DNA of 64,000 nt from Parabacteroides gordonii MS-1 = DSM 23371 (GTDB taxonomy: Bacteria; Bacteroidota; Bacteroidia; Bacteroidales; Tannerellaceae). Positions 33,855-44,289 of this stretch are shown one piece after another. The number at the start of each line of letters is the position of its first letter. Position 1 is the first letter of the stretch. A program made the position numbers and the translations under genes. The stretch spans positions 486,030-550,029 of the forward strand of contig NZ_KQ033919.1 of the NCBI RefSeq assembly GCF_000969825.1, written 5' to 3'. The notes beneath the pieces are model-generated. The model was not told the origin of the DNA. It did not search any database and saw only the letters and a list, made by a program, of their open reading frames with translations.

Positions 33855-34607
33855 CTATTTCTTTGCTTTCTTTCCCTGGTTGGCTACCGCTTCCATCAGC
33901 TTTTTGATTTCTTCGGGGTCACCCAAGAAATAATCTTTTACCAGGATGCCGTCGTCGTCGAATTCGAGCACGTAAGGCACTGCGGTGGGAAGGTTCAGAT
34001 GCACGATGTCTTCGTCGGCTATATCGCGTACATATTTAATGATACCCCGCAGGCTGTTGCCGTGGGCGGTCACCAGGATCTGGTCGGACGTCTTGAGCGA
34101 AGGGAAGATAACCTCTTTCCAGTAGGGCAGGATGCGTTCTACGGTATCTTTCAGCGATTCCGTGCGCGGCAGCTCATCGTCGGGCACATTCTTATAACGG
34201 AGCTCGAAGCGCGGGTTGCGAGGGTCGTCCTCTCCGAGGGCATGCGGGGCCACATCGTAACTTCTGCGCCAGATGTGTACCTGTTCGTCGCCATACTTCT
34301 CGGCTGTCTCGCTCTTGTTGAGCCCCTGCAGGTCGCCGTAATGCTTTTCGTTGAGTCGCCAGCTTTTTTCAACCGGAATCCAGTCCTGATCCATCCGGTC
34401 GAGTACGTTATTTAAAGTTTTTACAGCACGTTTCAGATAAGAGGTATAGGCTTTGTCGAAAACGAACCCCTCTTTTCGCAGCAGGTCGCCTGCCTTACGG
34501 GCTTCTTCTATTCCTTTTTCGGTGAGATCGACATCGGTCCAGCCGGTAAAACGGTTCTCCTTGTTCCAGGCACTTTCGCCGTGGCGGAGTAAAACAATCT
34601 TTTTCAT
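33855..34607 (-). CDS. gpmA: 2,3-bisphosphoglycerate-dependent phosphoglycerate mutase
   Basis: Glycolytic interconversion of 3- and 2-phosphoglycerate. 250 aa. Phospho-His9 in [10 protein letters not shown], then [30 protein letters not shown] and the second catalytic His in [11 protein letters not shown]. Transcribed alone, away from the FecR gene. Confidence 0.97.
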   Translation of the reverse strand: MKKIVLLRHGESAWNKENRFTGWTDVDLTEKGIEEARKAGDLLRKEGFVFDKAYTSYLKRAVKTLNNVLDRMDQDWIPVEKSWRLNEKHYGDLQGLNKSETAEKYGDEQVHIWRRSYDVAPHALGEDDPRNPRFELRYKNVPDDELPRTESLKDTVERILPYWKEVIFPSLKTSDQILVTAHGNSLRGIIKYVRDIADEDIVHLNLPTAVPYVLEFDDDGILVKDYFLGDPEEIKKLMEAVANQGKKAKK

Positions 34608-34752
34608 AAACTTTTTTATTAGTGATAACTCTCTGTCTTATAGGATAACAACCGAACAAGCGGAAAAGATTTTGAATTTTTTCTAAAAATAATTGCATTT
34701 CTGTTTAGTAGGTTTATTCGCTGAATTGTATTAATATTAGAAGCAGAAGAAT

Positions 34753-35781
34753 ATGAAAACGATAAACGAGGAAATATTATTACAGTACATCGACGGAATG
34801 TTGACCGCAAATGACGCGGCAGCCGTGGAAGAGTGGCTGGCTGCTTCTCCCGAAAACGAGAAGTTGCTGGAGCAGCTTTATTTCACCCGTGAAGTGGTGA
34901 GTCGGGTACGCGTGATGCAGTCGGTCGACCCCGAACAATCGTTACGCCGTTTCAAAGCGCAAGTTCATAAGTTAGATAAGAAGGTTCGCCTTCGCCGGAT
35001 GATTGGTTTAGCACAGCGGGTAGCCGCAGTTCTGTTTGTTCCGTTATTAGTTTTAGCTGCATTCTTCTGGATGCAGGGAGGTAAAAAGGAGGTGCGCATG
35101 GTTGAAGTGCGCACCAATCCGGGCGTCGTTTCGATGTTCAACCTGCCCGACGGTTCACGCGTTTGGCTGAGCTCGGCCAGCCAGTTGACGTATCCGTCCG
35201 ACTTCGTGGCCGGTAGCCGCGAGGTGGAACTCGAAGGACAAGGCTATTTCGAAGTAACGCATAATGCTGCACAACCTTTTATCGTCCATGCCGGACAGGA
35301 GTATGAAGTGGAAGTGCTCGGAACAACTTTCAACGTCGCAGCGTATTCCGACGACGACCGGATCGAGACAACGCTGGTGGAAGGCTCCGTCAACGTACAT
35401 GTAAAGACTGTCGGCGGACAGGAACTATCCCGCCGGATAAGGCCCCGCGAAAAGGCAACCTTCACCAAAACAACGAAAGAGCTTGAAGTGGAAACCGTTA
35501 ATCCGGAACATGAAACAGCCTGGAAAGATGGCGAACTAATCTTCCGCAATCATCCGATGTCGCAGGTACTTAAGGTATTAAGCCGTCACTACCATGTGAA
35601 GTTCGAGGTGAAAGACTCCCTGGTACTGAAGTCGATCATTACAGCCAGGTTTAAAGATGAACAACTACCCCAGGTGATGGAATATCTCCGTCTGGCTTCG
35701 GGGATCAAATATACTATCCACAAAGTACCTGTTAACTCAACTCAAACGCAAGACATCCCGATAATAGAAATATCAAAATAA
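34753..35781 (+). CDS. FecR family anti-sigma factor
   Basis: 342 aa. Short cytoplasmic N-terminus (ILLQYIDGMLTANDAAAVEEW), a transmembrane helix at about 88-107 (AAVLFVPLLVLAAFFWM), FecR domain (SMFNLPDGSRVWLSSASQLTYP; EVELEGQGYFEVTHN; VLGTTFNVAAYSDD) and C-terminal DUF4974 domain (LIFRNHPMSQVLKVLSRHYHVKFEV). It precedes two SusC/SusD pairs. Its cognate sigma factor is probably the one at 33187, separated by gpmA. Confidence 0.94.
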   Translation: MKTINEEILLQYIDGMLTANDAAAVEEWLAASPENEKLLEQLYFTREVVSRVRVMQSVDPEQSLRRFKAQVHKLDKKVRLRRMIGLAQRVAAVLFVPLLVLAAFFWMQGGKKEVRMVEVRTNPGVVSMFNLPDGSRVWLSSASQLTYPSDFVAGSREVELEGQGYFEVTHNAAQPFIVHAGQEYEVEVLGTTFNVAAYSDDDRIETTLVEGSVNVHVKTVGGQELSRRIRPREKATFTKTTKELEVETVNPEHETAWKDGELIFRNHPMSQVLKVLSRHYHVKFEVKDSLVLKSIITARFKDEQLPQVMEYLRLASGIKYTIHKVPVNSTQTQDIPIIEISK

Positions 35782-35902
35782 TAAACTAGTATTAATTGTT
35801 AAATAATCTGATTGCCTATGGAATATACTTAGGAATTTCAACCGACGTGTGCTGTTTTGAACGACAGCCTTATATATCTATTGTTTAATTCATTAAAAAA
35901 AC

Positions 35903-35937
35903 ACAAAGTTATGAAAACCAATTCATAAATACTTTGT
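35903..35937 (+). promoter_or_regulatory. Hairpin 19 nt before the second susC
   Basis: ACAAAGT-TATGA (35903-35914) pairs with TCATA-AAT-ACTTTGT (35923-35937). It sits in the untranslated stretch directly before the ATG at 35957 and could affect translation. Confidence 0.35.
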
Positions 35938-35956
35938 AACCCTAAATAAGAATGAT

Positions 35957-38900
35957 ATGAGATACTCTTTATTAAAGAATTGCTCAGGATTAAGAAAATT
36001 ACTGGGTATTTTCATCGCACTGGTAGCATGTGGTTACCTGAGTGCACAGCAGGTTTCCGGCGTAGTGACGGATGCAAATGATGGTTTCGGACTTCCGGGC
36101 GTAAGCGTTTTGGTACCCGGTACTACTAACGGTACAATCACCGACGTGGATGGTAACTATACACTTGATGTGGATGGTGGAAAAGATCTGCAATTCAGTT
36201 ATATAGGATACGCAACGATTACGGTTGCCATCAACGGCAAAACTAAGATCGACGTAGAATTAAGTGAAGACACACAGAAAATAGACGAGGTAGTGGTTAC
36301 CGCTTTGGGTATCAAGCGCGAAAAGAAAGCGCTGGGATATTCTATGCAGGAACTGAAAGGGGAGTCGCTTACCCAGACTCGCGATGCAAACGTGGCTAAC
36401 GCCCTGGCTGGTAAAGTGGCCGGTTTGCAGATCAAACAGAACGGTACTGGTGTAGGCGGTTCTACCCGTATCGTGATTCGTGGTAACAACTCGATTGCCG
36501 GTAACAATCAGCCGTTGGTTGTAGTCGACGGTGTGCCTATCGACAACTTCAGCGGGGGTACCGACGACTTCTACGGTAACGGTAACGTGGACAAGGGTTC
36601 CGGTATGTCGGATATTTCGCCCGACGATATTGAAAGCATGTCTGTTCTGAAAGGCCCGGCCGCAGCTGCGCTGTATGGTAGCCGTGCCGGTAACGGCGTT
36701 GTGATGATCACAACCAAGAAAGGTTCGCAGTCGAAAGGCGTAGGCGTAAACTACAACCTGAACTTTACTGCTGAGAACCCGATGCAGACTCCTACTTTCC
36801 AGAACGTTTACGGACAGGGTGCAGCCGGTGCCTTTGATAATAATGTATATGGTAGCTGGGGCCCGAAGATGGACGGATCGACAAAGGACATGGCTTTAGG
36901 TTCATTCGGTTATGCTGCACGCGACAACAATTTGTATAAAGACTTCCTGCGTACCGGTACTTCCTGGACGAACAGTGTCGACATCAGCAAGAGCTCTGAA
37001 GATATTACTTTCCGTGCAGGTGTGACCCGCCTTGACAACAAAGGGGTAGTTCCTAACAGCGGCCTCGACCGCACCTCTATCAATTTGCGTTCTACCGCTA
37101 AATTGGCTAAATGGTTATCTGCCGACGTGAAAGTAAACTATATCAACCAGCATACCAATAACCGTATCAAGCTGGCTACCGACCCCGACAACATTTTCCT
37201 GAATTACCTGAGCATGCCGCGTAGTGTGGGCTTCTCTGATTATTCCGGTTATGAATCCAACAACTGGAAACGTGCCGATGGTAGTGCTGCCGGTTTCGTA
37301 GTGGATCACAAGACAAATGCGGAGAGCCCCTTCTGGTCTGCCTACCGTATGACTAACAATGATAAGAAAGACCGTTTGATTGGTTTCGCAGCTTTGGATT
37401 TCACATTTACAGATTGGTTGAGCTTGAAACTGCGTTCAGGTATGGATAACTATACCGTTCAGTATGAATGGGTTCGTGGTACAGGTACACCGTACTGGGA
37501 AACAAACGGTAGTATGCAGGCCAAATCCGAAAAATTCAACGAGATCAACTCCGACTTCCTGTTGACTGCCAAAGGTAACTGGGATCGTTTCGGTATCGTG
37601 GGTACAGTAGGTGGCAATATCATGTATCGCTCTACCGCTCTTTATACCGAGAACTCCGGCGAATTTATCATTCCCGATTTCCATGCTATCGCCAACGGTA
37701 AGACACATGGCGGCGAGTATGAAAAGACACGCAAACAGATCAATTCTGTCTATGCAACGGCTTCTATGTCATGGGACGATTACCTGTATCTGGATTTGAC
37801 AGCCCGTAACGACTGGTCGTCTACCTTACCTAAAGACAATGCTTCTTATTTCTATCCGTCAGTGGGTGCAAGCTGGATCTTTACCCAGATGATCAATAAG
37901 ATGGGTGGTAGCACAGGTTTCCTTACTTTCGGTAAACTGCGTGCTTCCTGGGCACAGGTAGGTAACGATACCGACGCATATATGTTGCGCGACTATTATA
38001 AGATCGGTTATGATATCAAGGGTGGTATCTTCAGCGCGAACAACGAAGATTGGATGGCTAATCCTAACCTGAAGAACGAAACGATCAACTCCTGGGAATT
38101 GGGTCTTGAACTGAAAGGTTTCAACAACCGCGTAGGTGTCGACCTGGCTTACTACAAGAAAAACTCAAAAGATCAGATCCTTAAGATCGATGTTCCTTCC
38201 GCAACCGGCTTTAAGAAGAAAATGATCAACGCTGGTAATATAGAGAATAGCGGTGTCGAGATCGCTCTTAACGCTACTCCGGTGATTACTGAAACAGGCT
38301 TTACCTGGGACACTCAGCTGAACTGGTCAAAAAATAAGAATAAGGTCGTTTCACTGACCAGCGATACGAAAGAGCAGATTTTAAGTGACCCTTCCGTTAC
38401 CTTCCTGAAAATCGTGGCTCACGAAGGGGGTGCTTTTGGCGATATCTACGGATATGCTTACGAGCGTGACGATAATGGTAACATAATGGTCGGTGCCGAC
38501 GGTGTGCCCTTGCGTTCAGAAGATATGGTGAAACTGGGTAACAACCAGCCGGACTGGATGTTGGGATGGAACAACTCTTTCTCTTACAAGAACTTCTCTT
38601 TGAACTTCTTAATCGATATGCGTAAGGGTGGTGATGTATACATGGGATCTATCCGTCAGGGTTCAACCAATGGTTCGTTAGAAATGACACTCGACGGACG
38701 TGAAGACGGTATCGTTGTTCCGGGTGTACTGGCCGACGGTTCCAAGAATACACAGAATGTAAGTGCTGAAAAGTATTGGAACGGTATCTCCGGTATTACG
38801 GAAGCCTGGATGTATGATGCAACCAATATCCGCCTGCGCGAGCTGAGCCTGGGTTACAGCGTGCCGAAGTCAATGCTTTCAAAGACTCCGTTCACAGCAT

Positions 38901-39061
38901 TAAAGCTTAGCTTCGTTGCCCGCAACCTGTTTATGATCTACAGTAAGACCAAAGGGTTCGATCCGGAAGCAGCTTATACTTCAGGTAATGCACAAGGTAT
39001 CGAATACGGTTCTATGCCGACGATGCGTAGCTTAGGTTTCAACCTGAATGTGGCTTTCTAA
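35957..39061 (+). CDS. SusC/RagA TonB-dependent transporter (no STN domain)
   Basis: 1034-aa outer-membrane transporter. Signal peptide, carboxypeptidase-regulatory-like domain (about 35-115, VSGVVTDANDGFGLPGVSVL), TonB box region (DEVVVTALGIKREKKALGYS), plug (VLKGPAAAALYGSRAGNGVVMIT) and barrel ending FNLNVAF. The TALGI variant of the box groups it with RagA-type peptide or glycan transporters. It lacks the STN domain needed to signal to FecR, although the FecR gene lies directly upstream. Confidence 0.95.
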   Translation: MRYSLLKNCSGLRKLLGIFIALVACGYLSAQQVSGVVTDANDGFGLPGVSVLVPGTTNGTITDVDGNYTLDVDGGKDLQFSYIGYATITVAINGKTKIDVELSEDTQKIDEVVVTALGIKREKKALGYSMQELKGESLTQTRDANVANALAGKVAGLQIKQNGTGVGGSTRIVIRGNNSIAGNNQPLVVVDGVPIDNFSGGTDDFYGNGNVDKGSGMSDISPDDIESMSVLKGPAAAALYGSRAGNGVVMITTKKGSQSKGVGVNYNLNFTAENPMQTPTFQNVYGQGAAGAFDNNVYGSWGPKMDGSTKDMALGSFGYAARDNNLYKDFLRTGTSWTNSVDISKSSEDITFRAGVTRLDNKGVVPNSGLDRTSINLRSTAKLAKWLSADVKVNYINQHTNNRIKLATDPDNIFLNYLSMPRSVGFSDYSGYESNNWKRADGSAAGFVVDHKTNAESPFWSAYRMTNNDKKDRLIGFAALDFTFTDWLSLKLRSGMDNYTVQYEWVRGTGTPYWETNGSMQAKSEKFNEINSDFLLTAKGNWDRFGIVGTVGGNIMYRSTALYTENSGEFIIPDFHAIANGKTHGGEYEKTRKQINSVYATASMSWDDYLYLDLTARNDWSSTLPKDNASYFYPSVGASWIFTQMINKMGGSTGFLTFGKLRASWAQVGNDTDAYMLRDYYKIGYDIKGGIFSANNEDWMANPNLKNETINSWELGLELKGFNNRVGVDLAYYKKNSKDQILKIDVPSATGFKKKMINAGNIENSGVEIALNATPVITETGFTWDTQLNWSKNKNKVVSLTSDTKEQILSDPSVTFLKIVAHEGGAFGDIYGYAYERDDNGNIMVGADGVPLRSEDMVKLGNNQPDWMLGWNNSFSYKNFSLNFLIDMRKGGDVYMGSIRQGSTNGSLEMTLDGREDGIVVPGVLADGSKNTQNVSAEKYWNGISGITEAWMYDATNIRLRELSLGYSVPKSMLSKTPFTALKLSFVARNLFMIYSKTKGFDPEAAYTSGNAQGIEYGSMPTMRSLGFNLNVAF

Positions 39062-39088
39062 AATCTACTAATCTAAAAAAGAATTGTT

Positions 39089-40771
39089 ATGAAAAATGTT
39101 AAGATATTAGCTGCTTGTTCACTTCTTTTACTGGGCGTGTCCAGTTGTGATCTGACGGGGTTGAACGAGAACCCAAACAAGCCGTCCAACGATGTCGATT
39201 ATAATATGAACGAGCCGCGTCTGCTCGGTACCGTCCGTGGAGGTAAAATCATAGACGGTGATGTTGAACAGCGTTTAAAAGCCTTGCAGGTTGACCTGTA
39301 TTCTCAGATGCTGGTCGATGGAGGCGGTTGGTCGACAGCCAACTATGTTCAGAACGATGGGTGGAACCTGGTTATCTGGGAACAATACCTCAAACAGCTC
39401 GCTTCCCTGAATATTGTGATCCGCGACCTTTCGGCCCGTGAAGATGCCGATAGTTATGCAAATACAATTGCCTTTGCACGTATCTGGCGTGTGTATGTAC
39501 ACTCGATGGCTTCCGACCTGTTCGGCCCGATGCCTTTCCCGAAACCGTCCGACGACGCCGAGGCCAACCCGCCTTACCGTGAGATGGAGGATATCTATAC
39601 AGAGTATTTCACCGAACTCGACGAAGCTCCGAAGATGTTCACTTCCGGTGCAAAGAGTATTTTCACGGATAAGAGCAACGATATCGTGTACCAGTGCGAC
39701 AATGAGGCCTGGAAGCGTTTCGCCAATTCACTTCGCCTGCGTCTGGCTCTCCGCGTTTCCGAAGTCGCTCCCGACGTTTGTAAGGCACAAGCTCAGGCAG
39801 CGATCAATGCCGACGGTGGCCTGATCAGCAGCTCCCGCCAGAACGCCTACATGCCTCCGAAGGCTGACGGCTCATGGGGACAGGATTACAACTACGTGAT
39901 GTTCCAGATCACCTGGGGCGGCCCGTTGAGTATGTCGAAATCGTTTGAGAAACTGGTTACTAACATTGGTGGTGTTGCATGGCCTGACGGCGTTGAAAAT
40001 ACGACTCCGACACTGAACGGTGATCCGGCAATTCCGGTATCTTCCGTTCATCCGGCTAAGGTCGACCCGCGTGCTCCGAAAATCTTCCAGCCTTCTATCA
40101 CAGGCGGTAACTGGCAAGGTCTGCCGTATGGTGCCCGTTCGGAAGAACAGAACAAGGGCGAGTACGTGGTGAAGAACTACGCCGAACTGGGTTACCTGGT
40201 GAAAGACGGTGGCAAATACAACTCACGCCCGTACGACGTATTCCTTTACGAAGAAGTATGTTTCCTGAAAGCTGAATTGTTTGCCCGTGGTATTCTGTCG
40301 GGCGATGCCAAGCACGAATATGAAGAAGGTGTAAGGTCATCCTTCGAAAAATGGGGCGTAGGTAGTGAAGCCGATGCATACCTGGCCTCTACGGAAAAGA
40401 ACCTGGCCGGAACAAGTGCCAAATATGACGATCAGGCCGGAGCTGGCAACACCGCTCTTGAAAAGATCATCACTCAGAAATACATTGCCGGTACTCCCGA
40501 TTTGTCCTGGGAAGGTTGGAGCGACAAACGCCGCCTGAACCTGCCGCGCCTGGATGTAGCTATCTACCGTGATGAAACCGTTTACGGAGGTTATTCGAAA
40601 GATATCAAGGATCCGAAGAACTTCATCAAACGTATCAAGTATCCGGTAAAGGAAAGTCTGGTAAACAAGGATGAATATAATAGAGGTGTCCAGATGTTGG
40701 GTGGTAAGGACAACGTTGCAGCCAACCTATGGTGGGACAAAAATGCAAATTACTGTACCTCTGCCGAATAA
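39089..40771 (+). CDS. SusD/RagB-like lipoprotein
   Basis: 560 aa. Lipobox LLGVSSCDLTGLNENPNKP with Cys at about 20. Followed by the SusD-like_2-type body (QKYIAGTPDLSWEGWSDKRRLNLPRL near the end). Partner of the SusC 27 bp upstream. Codon use is highly biased and GC-rich, suggesting strong expression. A terminator follows. Confidence 0.93.
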   Translation: MKNVKILAACSLLLLGVSSCDLTGLNENPNKPSNDVDYNMNEPRLLGTVRGGKIIDGDVEQRLKALQVDLYSQMLVDGGGWSTANYVQNDGWNLVIWEQYLKQLASLNIVIRDLSAREDADSYANTIAFARIWRVYVHSMASDLFGPMPFPKPSDDAEANPPYREMEDIYTEYFTELDEAPKMFTSGAKSIFTDKSNDIVYQCDNEAWKRFANSLRLRLALRVSEVAPDVCKAQAQAAINADGGLISSSRQNAYMPPKADGSWGQDYNYVMFQITWGGPLSMSKSFEKLVTNIGGVAWPDGVENTTPTLNGDPAIPVSSVHPAKVDPRAPKIFQPSITGGNWQGLPYGARSEEQNKGEYVVKNYAELGYLVKDGGKYNSRPYDVFLYEEVCFLKAELFARGILSGDAKHEYEEGVRSSFEKWGVGSEADAYLASTEKNLAGTSAKYDDQAGAGNTALEKIITQKYIAGTPDLSWEGWSDKRRLNLPRLDVAIYRDETVYGGYSKDIKDPKNFIKRIKYPVKESLVNKDEYNRGVQMLGGKDNVAANLWWDKNANYCTSAE

Positions 40772-40818
40772 ATCCGGTTGGACATGTTTTGAAATTATTT
40801 CAACATAATTAATAGTAA

Positions 40819-40872
40819 GCTCACCTGAAGTGCTCTTTCTGTGAAGATGGGGCCTTTAGGTGAGTTTTTTTA
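40819..40872 (+). terminator. Terminator between the two SusC/SusD pairs
   Basis: GCTCACCTGAAG (40819-40830) pairs with CTTTAGGTGAGT (40854-40865, one G-U), followed by T7. The second pair therefore needs its own promoter or read-through. Confidence 0.85.
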
Positions 40873-40956
40873 TGGGCTGAAGTTGTATTTGTGTAATAAT
40901 TGCGTACATTTACCCGAAATAAGATCTGATTATAAAGCATGATAAATAACGTTACT

Positions 40957-43900
40957 ATGAAAATTTACCTCTTAATGTTGGGGTTGCTTTTGTGTGTCGG
41001 GGTCAAAGCACAGGTAGTCCGGGACGACCTGATTGTGCTTAAAACCGATATATCCGGGAAAACGCTGGCGCAGATATTGGACATGATCGAGCAACAAACC
41101 CCTTATTCCTTTATATATGACGCGCAGGTGATTGACCTTTCTGTTCCCGTCCGCGACAACTGGGAAGGTAAAACCCTGTTCGATCTCTTATATCTTTTAT
41201 TTAAAGACACCGATATCGCCTACACGGTCGTTAACAAACAAATCATATTGAACCACCGCGAAGATGTGATCCGTATGCAGCAAAACGCTCCCCGCCGGGT
41301 AACAGGCACCGTAAAGGATAAAAGCGGTGAGCCGGTTATAGGTGCCAACGTCCTGATCAAAGGCACGAGCCAAGGCACTGTGACCGATCCAGACGGCCGT
41401 TTCACGCTCTATCTGCCGCCCAAGGCTACTCTCCAGGTGTCGTATATCGGCTATCTTCCGCAGAAAATCCAGTATGATGGAGAGAAAACTCTTCAGATCC
41501 AACTTGCGGAAGACTCCCAGCAGTTGGGTGAAGTGGTCGTTACCGCCCTCGGGCTTCATAAGCAGGAGGCCTCCCTTCCATACGCTACCCAATTGGTGGC
41601 CGGTGATGAGTTGGTGAGGGCGAAAGACCTGAATTTCATTCAGACGCTGGCTGGGAAAACCGCCGGTGTACAGATCAACCGCACCTCTTTCGGACTGGGT
41701 AGCTCGGCAAGAGTTATCATCCGTGGTTACCGGTCTGTGTCGGGAAACAACCAGCCTTTGTATGTGATTGACGGCGTCCCGATGCTGAACAGCAGCAACG
41801 AACAGGCCGTATCCGCCATCGGTGGCACGGCGGATGCCGGAAACCGCGACGGTGGCGACGGTATCTCCAACCTCAATCCCGACGATATCGAGAGTATAAG
41901 TATCCTCAAAGGTGCATCGGCTGCCGCTTTATATGGATCGCAGGCCGCTAATGGCGTGATCTTGATCACTACCCGGAAGGGACAGGAGGATGTGCAGCGC
42001 GTCACCTTCTCGTCGAGCCTGACGGTCGACCATGCCGTGAGTCTCCCCCGGTTCCAGAACGACTACGGCATGGATCGCGAAACAAAGACCAGCTGGGGTG
42101 CGAAAACCGCCTTGCCTCGTTACGACAACGTGGGCGACTTCTTTCGCAACGGCCTGACCGCTATCAACTCCCTGTCGTTCACAACCGGCAACGAGAAGAT
42201 GCAGAGTTATTTCTCTTATGCCAACACTTCGGCCCGGGGCATCGTCGAACACAACAAGATGCAGAAGCATAACCTCAACTTTCGCGAAACCGCCAGCTTC
42301 TTCGACGACTACCTCAAACTCGATGCCAACGTCAATTTGATGACACAGGGCATCAAGGATCGTCCGGCTTCGGGCGGTTACTACATGAATCCTCTGGTGG
42401 GACTTTACCGGTTCCCGCGGGGCGAAGACATCAACGAGTACCGTACCCGTTTCGAAACCTTCAACGAGCAACGCAACCTGATGGAACAAAACTGGTACAC
42501 CGATGGCGAGCTCGACATGGAGCAGAACCCATACTGGCTCACCAACCGCATCAAGAGCGACGACAAACGTACCCGCGTCATCGCTTCCCTCACGGCATTC
42601 CTGAAGATTACGGACTGGCTGAATTTACAGGCTCGCGGTACGGCCGACTACGCACACGATACATTCGAACAGAAAATGTATGCCTCTACCGCTCCGGCCC
42701 TGGCGGGAGCGAACGGGCGTTACATCAACCTCAATTATACGGAAAACCTTTACTATGGCGACGTGATGGCGATGGTGAATAAGAAATGGGACGACATCAC
42801 CCTGACGGGAGCCCTCGGGGGAAGCATCAACAGCCGGATAGTCAATTCGTTGAGGCTCGACTCGAAAACGGCTTCGCTCTACTACCCAAACCTTTTCACG
42901 GTGGCTAACATCATCATGTCGACCGCCGCCTATATCAACCAACAGATCAATGAAAAGCGCGTTATCCAGTCGGTTTTCGCCACCGCGCAGCTAGGCTGGA
43001 AGGAAAGCCTGTACATCGACCTGACCGCCCGCAACGACTGGTCGTCAACGTTGGCCTACACCCGCTACAAAAGTTTCTTCTACCCTTCGGTGGGGCTCTC
43101 GTGGGTACTCAACAATTCGCTTGCGATGCCGGAATGGGTCAACTACGGCAAGTTGCGGAGTTCGTGGAGTAAGGTGGGCAACGACCTACCCCTGTTCCTC
43201 AGTAACCCCATCGCCGGAAGCAACGACCAGATCATAGCCGGGGGGGCGATCCAGACAAATACCGGAGCACCTTTCGACGAGCTGAAGCCCGAAATGAGTA
43301 CTTCCTGGGAGGTCGGTACGGAATGGAAATTCTTCAATTACCGGGTCGATTTCGACTTTACCTATTATAAAACCAACACGAAGAACCAACTCTTCACCCT
43401 GCCTTCGTCCGCCGGTGCGACCTATAAGTACTACTATGTCAACGCCGGGAATATCCAGAACCAGGGCATAGAAGCCAGCCTGGGCGTCACGCCGGTGCTG
43501 ACAAACGATTTCCAGTGGAAAACCTTACTCAACTTTTCGACCAACCGCAACAAGGTGATCGCGCTTCATCCCGACCTGAAAACCTTTATTTATGGTGACG
43601 AGGGCTTCTCGTCCTCTTACTCCATGCGCCTGGTCGAAGGCGGCTCGATGGGCGACATCTACGGAAAGGCTTTCAAGCGCGACGCGAACGGCCGGATCGT
43701 CTACACCAAGGATGTGGATGGCGACCAGGTACCCGTGGTGATCGGCTCGGGCAACACAGAGAAGGTGGGCAACAGCAACCCCGACTTTATGCTCGGATGG
43801 GGCAATTCGCTTAGCTATAAGGGCTTCAACCTCTATTTTCTGATCGATGGACGTTTCGGTGGTGATGTGCTGTCGCAAACACAGGCCGATATGGATCAGA

Positions 43901-44280
43901 AAGGCGTCAGCTGGGAGTCGGGCGAGGCGCGTAACGCTGGCTATGTCGATCTCGAAGGTACCCACCTCGACCCGTCGAAGTTCTATACCATCGTGAGTGG
44001 CCGTAACGGTTGTTCCGAATACTATATGTATAGCGCCACGAACATCCGCCTGCGCGAGCTTTCGCTGGGCTATACGTTCCCGGAGAAGCTGATGGAAAAG
44101 TCGAAGCTTTTGCGCGGAGTGCAGCTCTCGTTCGTTGGCCGCAACCTGTTCTTCCTGCATAAATCGGCACCGTTCGACCCCGATGCGGTGCTTTCTACGA
44201 AGAATGATAACCAGGGCGTGGATGTGTTCGGTATGCCGACCACCCGCAGCTTGGGACTGAATGTTAAACTTACTTTCTAA
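40957..44280 (+). CDS. SusC/RagA TonB-dependent transporter with STN domain
   Basis: 1107 aa from the ATG at 40957 (an ATG at 40939 is in frame, but the signal peptide MKIYLLMLGLLLCVGVKAQ begins here). STN domain about 28-105 (ISGKTLAQILDMIEQQTPYSFIY), carboxypeptidase-regulatory-like domain about 113-195, box region EVVVTALGLHKQEASLPYAT, plug with ILKGASAAALYGSQAANGVILIT and barrel. The STN domain makes it the likely signal source for the FecR at 34753. Strikingly GC-rich third codon positions compared with the first pair suggest a separate origin. Confidence 0.95.
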   Translation: MKIYLLMLGLLLCVGVKAQVVRDDLIVLKTDISGKTLAQILDMIEQQTPYSFIYDAQVIDLSVPVRDNWEGKTLFDLLYLLFKDTDIAYTVVNKQIILNHREDVIRMQQNAPRRVTGTVKDKSGEPVIGANVLIKGTSQGTVTDPDGRFTLYLPPKATLQVSYIGYLPQKIQYDGEKTLQIQLAEDSQQLGEVVVTALGLHKQEASLPYATQLVAGDELVRAKDLNFIQTLAGKTAGVQINRTSFGLGSSARVIIRGYRSVSGNNQPLYVIDGVPMLNSSNEQAVSAIGGTADAGNRDGGDGISNLNPDDIESISILKGASAAALYGSQAANGVILITTRKGQEDVQRVTFSSSLTVDHAVSLPRFQNDYGMDRETKTSWGAKTALPRYDNVGDFFRNGLTAINSLSFTTGNEKMQSYFSYANTSARGIVEHNKMQKHNLNFRETASFFDDYLKLDANVNLMTQGIKDRPASGGYYMNPLVGLYRFPRGEDINEYRTRFETFNEQRNLMEQNWYTDGELDMEQNPYWLTNRIKSDDKRTRVIASLTAFLKITDWLNLQARGTADYAHDTFEQKMYASTAPALAGANGRYINLNYTENLYYGDVMAMVNKKWDDITLTGALGGSINSRIVNSLRLDSKTASLYYPNLFTVANIIMSTAAYINQQINEKRVIQSVFATAQLGWKESLYIDLTARNDWSSTLAYTRYKSFFYPSVGLSWVLNNSLAMPEWVNYGKLRSSWSKVGNDLPLFLSNPIAGSNDQIIAGGAIQTNTGAPFDELKPEMSTSWEVGTEWKFFNYRVDFDFTYYKTNTKNQLFTLPSSAGATYKYYYVNAGNIQNQGIEASLGVTPVLTNDFQWKTLLNFSTNRNKVIALHPDLKTFIYGDEGFSSSYSMRLVEGGSMGDIYGKAFKRDANGRIVYTKDVDGDQVPVVIGSGNTEKVGNSNPDFMLGWGNSLSYKGFNLYFLIDGRFGGDVLSQTQADMDQKGVSWESGEARNAGYVDLEGTHLDPSKFYTIVSGRNGCSEYYMYSATNIRLRELSLGYTFPEKLMEKSKLLRGVQLSFVGRNLFFLHKSAPFDPDAVLSTKNDNQGVDVFGMPTTRSLGLNVKLTF

Positions 44281-44289
44281 CGGTGACAG

